From contig JAHLJZ010000061.1 of the NCBI GenBank assembly GCA_025602915.1, forward strand, positions 1 to 64,000: 64,000 nucleotides of DNA, written 5' to 3'. The notes below the pieces were generated by a model. It had not been told where the DNA came from. It made no database searches and saw only the letters and a program-made list of their open reading frames with translations. A program made the translations under genes and the position numbers. Origin of the DNA: Paraphysoderma sedebokerense. Its lineage: Eukaryota > Blastocladiomycota > Physodermatomycetes > Physodermatales > Physodermataceae. Positions 55,801 to 64,000 of the stretch are shown in pieces (position 1 is the first letter of the stretch; every line of letters starts with the position of its first letter).

Positions 55801-58800
55801 AAAACGAAGAACAAACCATTCATTTCAAAATCTTTGAAATGCAGATAAGTGCAACTTGGATCATTGCATTGTCCGCCACGGGACTCGTACGAGCAAAGAA
55901 ATTTTGAAGGAGTGTCGGTTGATTTCTTGATGCCTTTGACATTGTTTGTGCTTTCCAATTGGAGAGAACGAATAGAGTAGAGAGGTGAGGTATATGGAAC
56001 GAAGGTTGCAGTTGTCGGGGATGACTTAATGCATTAGAATGTTAGCATCGACAAAGGCAAACTAGATAATCATAATAGAATGAGGTTTACACTCACGTCC
56101 GTGTCCTCTTTGTCGTATAATAGGTTATCTTCAGCAGCATCATATTCCTTGATATCCCAACCTAAATTTTTCAGAGTCGAAGGAAGGCAGAGATCATTTA
56201 GTGATCGTATATCGATTCTTTCGTTGTCAAGCGAACCAATGGAATCATCCGGTAGTTTGCCAAAATCATATAGTAAATTGATAGTGTCGGGTAAGTTGTG
56301 ATAATTAGGATCAATCGGAAGTGATGGCCAAGGGAGGGTTTGAGGTGAAACGACTTGAGACTCAGAGGGTTCAGAAGAGACGGCGGGATGGTGATAGGGC
56401 TGACGGAGAGATTCTATCAGGGTATCTATTGCTGATTTGAGGGAGGACGGCAACGTATCTTTTCGAAGTTTAACTTTCAGCTGCTCTTGCTCCCTTTGAA
56501 TTTGCGAAACTTTGGCTTGTAGCTGCGATAACTCCTCGGCGCGCGACGGCGGTTGAATCTGCGAAGATGGGATTCCAACAAGCGGGGAGGACGATGTTGA
56601 TAATGATTTGTCCGTTTTGACCAATTTAGATTTCGGCTCTATACTTTCGTCTTGTTCGGTTTCGCTGATCGTTCGCTTAGACTGTGCCCATAATCTCTGT
56701 TCTTTCAATTGCTTCTCTAACTCTTCTCGCCGTTTCCGTAATTCTTCTTTCTGTCTCTCTGCTTCCAATTTTTGTCTCAACTCTTCCACTTTCTTCCTTT
56801 CTAATTCCTTCTTTTCAGCCTCTAACCTCTGTTTCAATTCCAAAATTCGTCTATCTTCTTGCTTTCGCCTCTCGGCCTCTTCTTTCTCTTTGCGAACGCG
56901 TATCAACTGTCGAAGAGTCTCTTCAGTTTTGATCTTTAGTTGCAGGTCGTTTTTGGCTTCGGTTAATTTCTTCTTATTATCATCCAAATTTTGTTGCGCA
57001 ACACTTTTCTTTTCGGTTAACTCAGTCGAAGCCACCTTAGCTTCTTGCAACTCGCTTTCGGCCTCGAGAAGCTGTTGACGCAATAATTCAACTTTCTTCA
57101 ACTTTTCATTCACGCTCTTACTCGCGAAAACAATTTCCTTTGATACACGAATAACCTCTGCCTCGCCTTCAGTAATTTCGGTTTCCAGAGATTCAATGTC
57201 TGACTTTTCCGCCGTAAACTGGGTCACAGAATCATTTTCTGAATCGCAAATCATATCAACATCTTCTGCTGACGACGACACATCATTTTGTGAACTAAAA
57301 TCATCAAGACCGTTGAGGGATTCCGGTTCATCATTAGTGGCCGGTTCTGTGTTGGCAATTTCTATAGACGCAGAGGGCACTTTAGACTTCATCTTTCTGG
57401 TTTTTTCCAGATGGGCAATCTTCCTTTTCATATTTTCCAGTTCCTGTTCTTTCTCCAATAATTTTAGACGTTGATGCTCCTTTTCTTGAGCTTCCTTTTG
57501 AGCAATTGAAATGGTCCCTTTAGTTCGACTTAGGAACGGTATACCATTGATAATAAAATCATGTGCATGCGACTGAACTTTGTTCTTAGACTGAATTTCT
57601 TTGACTATGTTGTAGTGCCTGTCTAAATCGTCGTCGTCAGAAACATCGGATACGTCAATTATGCAGCTTTGAGTTCTTCGAGGAATAAAGCTACGGGTAG
57701 AGTAAGACCGTTTCAGTGTAGATGAGCTAGCGAGGTTGTTCAAGCTAGAATTCAAGGAGGTCGCGGCGGAGGATTCTACAAAAACTGTTATTAAAATCTA
57801 ATCTGGATAATCTGATCTGCAAAAACATACTAAGTGTTTCTGTGCCCGATCCCAAATCCATCGGGAAAGATTCTCCGCTATCAGTAAAACTATCACGAGG
57901 GCTTTCTTTAGCATAACTTTCAATATGTGGGGGCAGGATTGATTGTGCAAATGATGCCGATGTTGATGCCGATGCCTGTGAGGATGTCGGGACCGAGGTG
58001 TCTGAGGAAGTTTGCCATACCGGCCTTTTAGTAGCTTTCGCAGGTGATGATGGCTGGATCACTGGAATACTTGCAAGATGTCCAGTTTGCGAAGCGAATG
58101 CACCTGGGGCCACTGATGCCGATGTATGAGGCACAGTATTAGCCCATTCAGGGGTGTTTTGATAGAATTGGTCCGGGAATGGTAAAGTAGTTCGGTTATT
58201 CGGATCCGGATACAACATCGGCGGTTGAAAACTACTTTGCATGGCATGCGTGTACTGCCCAGTATGGACATTGCCGACGACATCTCGACTTTGGGTGATC
58301 ATGTCGGTAACAATTTCCGCGGGTATGCCATAATTGATCATATCTTCCACTGTGCATCCCATTTCGATGAGCTCAGTAACCAGTTTGATAGTTTCAGGAT
58401 CATGCATGGGCAAGTTTGCATCTATAAGTTAGTACATTTGAAAGACGGAAATGAAAGCCAGGAACATGATATGTTAGAGAGAATCAGCCAAAGGGGTCAA
58501 GGAAGTGCATGGCCATCTTCTTACCGAAAATAGGGGGTTGTTGTGCTGGGAATGTTTGATGATATGTGTAAGGATGGGGAAAAGCTAATTGATACCGTTA
58601 ATATATCGATACAGTTGTCTGAATCCAAGAAATCGTTCATTTACCTTGATGCATGCTTCCTGGTCTATAAATATTGTTGATGTTAATCATAGTCTACAGC
58701 GATCAAAACCAATGCAAGTACAACTTACTGATGCTCGTTTATAGTACTGGGCATCGGCGTAGCAAATAGTGCTGGGGTTTGACCTTGTTGAGAAATCGAT

Positions 58801-59212
58801 GGACGGTCGCCCATGTTTCCTTCTGTCCTACCGCGGCCTTGGTTCATATTCGCACCAGGAGCCATATGATGAGGATTGAAGTGAATAATCTGGCGTGCAA
58901 CTAGAAGTGAGAATGAAATGGTTAACCCAGAATTGAAATATTGGGGAGAGATATTGCGCTGTAGTACGCACAATGACGCTTCCTAATACGGTGTCTCTTT
59001 CGTTTCGGTTTCGTAACACCGGTGCCAAACTGATGCTTAACCTTCGATGTATTCGCAGTGGCAGGTAACAATATGTCAGCAGTGGGCTGTAAAACTTCTT
59101 CGTCTTCGGAGATTTCTCCCTCTTCTCTTTCAATTGTATCCGCCGGTTGCTTGTCCATTGCCGTCGAAAGGATGATACTTGTGTCAGGGTTAAGGGAAGG
59201 AGATACAGTCAT
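52845..59212 (-). CDS. ZFC3H1/Red1-like nuclear exosome adaptor
   Basis: ZFC3H1 (PAXT) and Red1 (MTREC) connect the Mtr4-type helicase to polyadenylated nuclear RNA for exosome decay. First exons: 58978-59212, 58729-58900, 58645-58664 (20 bases), 58525-58584, 57831-58421, 56097-57775, 55817-56024, 55299-55756, 54937-55264; several more follow, ending near 52845. N-terminus EREEGEISEDEE is typical of the family; a UBA-like helical block (VTELIEMGCTVEDMINYGIP) follows; a long E/K/R coiled coil lies at about 56450-57480; the family leader FVPYTSPLYSIRSLQ precedes the zinc finger CSYESRGGQCNDPSCTYLHF (55839-55895, about residues 963-981). After a 60-base intron come HAT/TPR-like helical repeats (YEELLKKDPENEALWIRYAI, PSCWKIWWRYYAWERDPNAK, WKECVTYLLLLIAFHPSL). 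The short yeast Red1 ends near the finger; this one continues as in animals. The last two exons are least certain. Confidence 0.85.
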
Positions 59213-59873
59213 GGAAAGCAACGATCGTCTACAACGTTCTGTGAATAATTAGAAATGATATTAGCAAAATGCCGACGATTTAGCCATACTCTCAACATGC
59301 TTAGGATAATACTAACATCCGATCACCGAAAAAACAAACAAATAGAAAGTAAACTGAGAGGATTAATTCTTCTCAAAGAACCACATAATCTAACTTGCAG
59401 TCTTATGTATCACTACTGAGAATTGAAAAATATCGATGTATAGATGTGAGTTGTAAAGTTGACAAAAGACTCTGGTGAAACGCAGGAATAACCATAATTC
59501 GAATCACGTGATCTGCAAAGAATAATTATAACTACTATCGATATCAGCATACTTCAAGACCGATGATCAGAGTAAATCAAACAATTCTGAAATTATTTTA
59601 TTGATTATAAAGAATGAATTTATTTCAACTCGGGTGACAGCAACATTCCGTTCAGAAAGTCTGCCCAACTTTGGTGGAAGTTCAATCTTCAATGCCCATT
59701 ACATTCTTCATCAATCTCTGGCACAATCAAAACAAACACTTACTGAATTCAAACTTTGTTGCGATCTTTAATGCAATTGCCGATGGATTAAAAATCACTA
59801 AAAAGTATTGTTCGACATTCACTGCCAATTGGCTAACTGAATATTAATTTTATTGTTAGCACATGAGACATCA
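59213..59873. promoter_or_regulatory. Upstream region of ZFC3H1-like gene and tRNA
   Basis: AT-rich region between the ZFC3H1-like start (-) and the tRNA gene (+). Contains TCACGTGA at 59504-59511 and GCCAATTGGC (59824-59833), a palindromic CCAAT-like site 41 bases before the tRNA. Confidence 0.4.
59504..59511. promoter_or_regulatory. TCACGTGA palindrome
   Basis: Perfect E-box palindrome about 290 bases upstream of the ZFC3H1-like start codon, the same octamer as at 44851. Confidence 0.4.
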
Positions 59874-59972
59874 GCTCCCGTAGCAAAGTGGTTTAATGCG
59901 CCGTGCTTATACATCCTAGTGTATACTGGATCCGCAACGCGGAGGTCGCGAGTTCGAACCTCGCCGGGAGCA
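59874..59972 (+). tRNA. tRNA-Ile (UAU) with intron
   Basis: The acceptor arms pair (GCTCCCG at the 5' end with CGGGAGC, discriminator A). The T arm is GCGAG-TTCGAAC-CTCGC. The anticodon stem pairs CCGTG with CGCGG, one G-T pair. The 32 bases between the stems are too long for a loop; removing 25 bases after position 37 leaves the loop C-T-T-A-T-A...A, anticodon TAT, reading AUA isoleucine codons. Yeast tRNA-Ile(UAU) also carries an intron at this position. The TTCGAAC loop serves as the B box for Pol III. A T-run (CTCTTTTTCTC) just downstream is a plausible Pol III terminator. Confidence 0.93.
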
Positions 59973-60434
59973 TTCTCTTTTTCTCAATCCTTTCTTTCGT
60001 TGATGATTTATTATTTGTGCATTTTATGTAGCGGATTGCTTGTTTGGCATATTTTCTAGCTCATCCTGTGACGTAGTAGTTATTTAATACCGTGCGACGG
60101 TGCTTGCGTTGATTTTCTTTTGCAAGTCGGTCTGCCGGAGGACACCTATTATTTGCTATATGTATACACAAAACAACACAAGAGGATTATTAAACTTCCT
60201 AAATATTCAAATAACCATTCTCTCGGCGCAAAATATTCATTGACGACTCTTCATTCTCTCGGATTCCCCTGCTGACAATAGCTTGTGACCTTTAATTAAT
60301 TCCCCTGTCGCGTGATCACATCCAATTTCATCGAGCGAGCCCATTCCTTGTCCAATTCCACAAATTCCATCCCATCCCATCCCCCCGCAATCCGTTATAA
60401 TCATAAAACTAATCCTCCATCTAAGCCACCAAGT
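59973..60434. promoter_or_regulatory. Promoter/leader of the ML-domain gene
   Basis: Begins with the probable Pol III terminator of the tRNA (CTTTTTCTC at about 59977). The rest is the upstream region of the ML gene; 60330-60430 is C/T/A-rich like other leaders here. No other feature seen. Confidence 0.4.
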
Positions 60435-61094
60435 ATGCAGAATCCCTTGCTCTTATTCTCGCTCATCGCCCTTCTCCTCGTCTCGGCCTCCCAATCCGCT
60501 CCGTCAGCTCAATTCCCACACATCCTGGATCCTTCCTTTTCCGTCTCGCCCACTTCCATCGCAACCTGCCCTCGCAGAGACCCTAAAGACGATCTTCTCA
60601 AAATAGAGGAAATCAGAATCACCCCAGATCCTCCACGCAAAGGTGAAAAGTTCCGAGTCTATGTCAAAGGCCATCTCTCTGGAACACTGGATAAAGGGTC
60701 TATAATCAAAGTTGTGGTCAAATTAGGAAGATTTATTCAAATCTTTAGGACAACTTTGGATTTATGTGATGAAGCAGGAAAAGCAGACAAACAATGTCCT
60801 TTACAATCCGGAGAACATATCGTCGACAAAGACTTTGAATTACCGGCCGACATCGATATTCCTCCTGTATGTGTTCGTCTTTGAATATGTCTTGTCTCTC
60901 TACGGTTTCTTACGTCCTAATTTTGTATCTCTTTTGAACAGGGTACCTATGTCGTCGATATAAACGTCTATAATCAAGATGGACAGCACGTCACCTGTCT
61001 CGAAGCGCAGCTAAGATTGGGTGGAAGACTCGCCGAAGTGAATGAAGGTCTATTGGAGAGTGGCAGAGGAAGAGTTATTTCTGTTTCTTCGTAG
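60435..61094 (+). CDS. Secreted ML-domain PG/PI transfer protein (NPC2-like)
   Basis: NPC2-family proteins bind sterols or phospholipids in a beta-sandwich; fungal members are called PG/PI transfer proteins and act in the vacuole lumen. Two exons (60435-60866, 60942-61094), 194 residues. Signal peptide MQNPLLLFSLIALLLVSASQ, then the ML domain: CPRRDPKDDLLKIEEIRITP, PPRKGEKFRVYVKGHLSGTL, IKVVVKLGRFIQIFRTTLDL, DKQCPLQSGEHIVDKDF, ELPADIDIPPGTYVVDINVY and DGQHVTCLEAQLRL. The cysteines at CPRR, LDLC, QCPL and VTCLE fit the conserved disulphides. The start is the first ATG that leaves a proper signal peptide. Confidence 0.93.
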
Positions 61095-61475
61095 GCAGTC
61101 AGTAATTTATAGTTATATAAATTGAGTAAGCAAACCATTTCATTTATAAGACAATTTGCCGAACTCCTGAACTCGAGAAAGGAACAACTTGGTAATACTG
61201 ATGCATTGGGTCTGCCGTTGACAGCATAATTGAGGGAGATGAGTTACTTCCTGATGTAATTCTTTGAATGTTCTCAAATACAACCATATTATGCCACGGC
61301 GCTGGTTTAGGAAATCAAGGTTAGCGCACAACAACAATAACACAAAATTGGACATTCTGTTCCTTCGAGATGGATGAATTCGAAACTCGAGCAAGCATAA
61401 CTTTGCCTATGCATTATAATAATTTTATTTGCAGCTCAAAATGTATATCCACATTAAGCCTCTACAATTGTCAAC
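61095..61475. other. Convergent intergenic region
   Basis: 3' flanks of the ML gene (+) and the flavoprotein gene (-). Nothing recognised. Confidence 0.5.
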
Positions 61476-63181
61476 TTACTTCAACACAGAGTATAACACT
61501 CTCATCACCATTGCCTCGATGATACTCAACCCAACCAAGTTCCTGACCCTGTCATCCTTGTTACACAAATCTTCAAATTCATCCCAAACTCCCAATTCAT
61601 GCCAGTGTCGTCGAACCAGTAAATCCCGTCCTTTAAACCAATTCAAAAATTGGTTTTGAATAGGTAACGGTGGATTTGAAAAGGCGATATTTCGCGGTAA
61701 CGATAAATGTAATATGGTGAGACGATGAGACAGATATATTAATAATAGAGCGACTGGTTTATATGCAGATAAATTTGGCTGTCGGATAGGAACACACTGT
61801 ATTGACCATGAATGAATGATTTGTCGAGTGAGATTGCTACAAGCCAGATCACATTGCCTAGTGGCAGCTACCACACACTTGGCAACTTTGGTATCGTTTA
61901 CATCGCCAACTGCGTAAATGTTTGGGCAGTCATGTAACTGAAGGGTGTCTGAAACGGGAATGATTTGTGGACCTTTGGACTGATTAAACGTAAGTATCGG
62001 ATCGGACGGAGATAGAGAAGAAGGGGGAGGTATCGATGCAATGGGACGTCGTTCATTGTAGCAAATGACCTGCATGGTTGTGAAAGTAAACGTTAGGAGA
62101 AAGTGTGTAAAATAAGGGGACAGAGTAAAGAGACTTACCAAAAGATTAAACTCAATTTCCGTGCCATCTTCGCTCACGGCAATCCATTTATTCCCAGTTT
62201 TGCGTTTTTCGATTGCATTGATCATCACTTCACTCAGGAACTCATCCACCGTCCATTCTTGTTTGTTGTCTTCGCTTCTAATCAACTTCGTCTTTTTACA
62301 ATGTCTGACCTCGACACCCATTTTTTCTACTTCTTTCGTCGCAGCCTTTGACAGTATCGATGACTTAAACCCATTCAGCAAATCTTTTGTCGAAGAAGAA
62401 TTCACCATAGTAACGGTCTTAGATTGATACACTTCTTTCATTTCTGTTGCCAATTCTATACCGACTACTCCTGCACCTAAAAGAAGGACTTTTTCTGTGC
62501 TCTCGTCAGCGAGAAACTGTTGATAGGATCGTATTGATGATTGAAATCGTTCGACAAAATTCGAAGAGGAAGAGTACTCCTTTAATGTGGGCCGGAAAGG
62601 CATCGGATAACCCACTCCAGTGGCAATAATGAGATAATCGTACTGCGCCTTTGGCTGACTCTCGGTCACTTTATCTCCACTACCAAATTCATCCGAAATC
62701 TGTATATCCACATAACCCTGATACACGTTCTTTACCCATCCTTGAATCAGGTTGATAACGTAACCTTGGCCTTGCCATTCTTGCAAGTACCTTTGCCAGG
62801 GTACGAACAACAATTTTTCAAATCCAGGGTTCACAAGTGCTTTTGTAATGGCCGTACCAACGTAGTACACAGGCGAAGGATCAACCACTGTGATGTCGAT
62901 ACACTGAGGTGGAAATTGATGAATCAAATTTTGTACCGTTTTCAAACCTAAATAAGCCAAAATCATCATGTGACAAGATGATCAATCTGTCAAAACCATA
63001 AAAACACATAAGTAACTCGTCACTTGAAATCTGTATACATACCAGCAACCGAAAACCCAATGATAACAATTCTAACCTTTTGTTTTGGCTGAAAAGATTT
63101 CGGAATGACCGCGGCAACAGGTGAATTGGGAAAGTCATATAAACCTTTGTCGTATGCAGTTGATAATATGGATGACAACAT
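61476..63181 (-). CDS. AIF/NDH-2-like FAD-dependent oxidoreductase
   Basis: A pyridine-nucleotide-disulphide-family flavoprotein, probably an NAD(P)H oxidoreductase of the AIF/AMID-like group. Three exons (63043-63181, 62139-62947, 61476-62069), 513 residues. The first Rossmann motif is completed only by splicing (KVRIVIIGFSVAG|LKTVQN, with GFSVAG replacing GxGxxG). Then ITVVDPSPVYYVGTAITKAL, the YDYLIIATGVGYP block before the second Rossmann motif KVLLLGAGVVGIELATEMKE (NAD site), and the FAD-closing motif CPNIYAVGDVND. The C-terminal region (AYKPVALLLIYLSHRLTILH, LNWFKGRDLLVRRHWHELG) is partly hydrophobic and may attach to a membrane. No mitochondrial presequence is evident. Substrate and location are not decided by the sequence. 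Confidence 0.88.
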
Positions 63182-64000
63182 ATTAGAATTAATAGCAACA
63201 GCAGAACCTGTTCAACGATGGGCAGTTTTGATTGATTCCAGACTGATTTATTAATGAAGGTGTTTGAATCGATTTGTCCGATCTGTACAATGTGGTTCAA
63301 TTGTCGCATTAGTAATATGAACAATTGAAGACGAGCAGTCATAAATTACCGGCTTCAAATTTCAGAATAAATTGTGGAGCACAGCTGTAACAGAAGATAC
63401 CAAAGGTTTCCCCAATACTATTAGGACAAGTAAGGGAAATCGCTTTGGTATTGTCCACACTTCAATGGGTTTTTGCGAGATTACCGCCAAGAGAATACGC
63501 TGATAAATTCGTCAGATACCTCTGCAATTTGTGGAATATAAGTAAAGCTTTTAGTGACTGTGGCAGGGTTGTAATCTACCAAATGCTGCTGAAAGAAAGA
63601 AATGCTGAAAATATATCTCCAAAGAACAGAGATGGCTTGACTCAACGCGGTCAAAATTTTCGGGCTTGAGGAGCAGCGCGGTTTAAAATCAAAAAGTCTA
63701 TTTTTACAGGTTATTATTTTCCTAAGCAACTCATGATATTACTTTCACCATATGATGTTAGACCAAATCCCATTTTTCCGATTAAATACAATGAACGAAT
63801 TAAGGCCAACCCTCCTGTTCAAATTATCTTCTGCTCCTGGATCGTCGAACTCCGAATCCAAGCAAAAGCATGACAACGAACAAACTCCAGCTTCTGGATC
63901 GAATATATCCAACAATCCCAGTGTCACTTGAACTTTGGCCACCGAAAATCAAGGCCAAAATTTTCTGATATTTGGTCATGGGGACTACATTTCGAGATGA
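63182..64000. other. Right end of window, no gene assigned
   Basis: Upstream region of the flavoprotein gene (-), then AT-rich DNA to the window edge. Short frames at 63445-63669 (+) and 63745-63942 (-) overlap others and have no recognisable content. Part of a neighbouring gene may lie beyond the edge. Confidence 0.4.

Noticed and set aside
56608-57474. Plus-strand frames opposite the ZFC3H1-like gene
   Set aside because: They are the antisense of the Glu/Lys coiled-coil codons and yield Ser/Phe/Leu-rich shadow peptides.
63745-63942. Minus-strand exon at the right edge
   Set aside because: It has no ATG, is preceded at once by a stop, and has no recognisable content.

Overview
The window reads as nuclear DNA of a fungus, most likely an early-diverging, possibly zoosporic lineage. 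Genes are dense on both strands and cut by many short introns (mostly about 50-110 bases, donors often GTACGT or GTATGT), and intergenic DNA is AT-rich. The gene set mixes typically fungal families (Mtc6-like protein, Bem1-type PX-PB1 protein, secreted ML/NPC2-like PG/PI transfer protein, Zrc1-like zinc transporters) with a Tctex1-type dynein light chain and a full-length ZFC3H1-like protein of the kind usually pictured in animals. The flagellate inference rests mainly on the Tctex1 protein and is tentative. Exon joins given here were worked out by hand; nearly all keep the reading frame across canonical GT-AG junctions.

Layout. 1-5.3 kb: no gene, degenerate repeats including an inverted repeat that brackets about 3.4 kb. 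5.3-14.2 kb: a very large Sec16 (COPII exit-site scaffold). 14.8-15.8 kb (-): unrecognised protein. 16.4-18.7 kb: Mtc6-like membrane protein. 19.1-20.8 kb: Bem1-like PX-PB1 protein with no SH3 domains. 21.4-24.0 kb: AT-hook/GATA-like/PHD nuclear protein. 25.2-26.5 kb (-): Ino4-like bHLH factor, divergent from the SVP26/TEX261 cargo receptor at 27.3-28.7 kb. 29.1-29.6 kb (-): partial beta-sandwich gene. 31.1-35.8 kb: second-largest subunit of RNA polymerase III in 13 exons. 36.4-41.0 kb: tandem pair of CDF zinc transporters. 41.5-45.8 kb: unrecognised protein (-), small secreted jelly-roll-like protein (+), Tctex1-family dynein light chain (-), and NDK6-like nucleoside diphosphate kinase (+).

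46.2-51.7 kb holds the most striking gene: a 17-exon model for a protein of about 1,502 residues joining an animal-type haem peroxidase domain, a DOMON domain, a cytochrome b561 membrane core, cytochrome b5 and a cytochrome b5 reductase-type FAD/NAD module. It looks like a complete transmembrane redox chain ending in a peroxidase-like ectodomain, a DUOX-like design built from different parts. The peroxidase domain has lost its distal histidine and other haem-pocket residues.

52.8-59.2 kb (-): one long gene for a ZFC3H1/Red1-like nuclear RNA-decay adaptor. 59.9 kb: intron-containing tRNA-Ile(UAU). 60.4-61.1 kb: ML-domain lipid-transfer protein. 61.5-63.2 kb (-): AIF/NDH-2-like flavoprotein. 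CACGTG palindromes recur upstream of several genes, including the bHLH gene itself. Membrane-traffic genes (sec16, SVP26, ML), RNA polymerase III/RNA decay, metal transport and redox are represented, but nothing suggests a single gene cluster.
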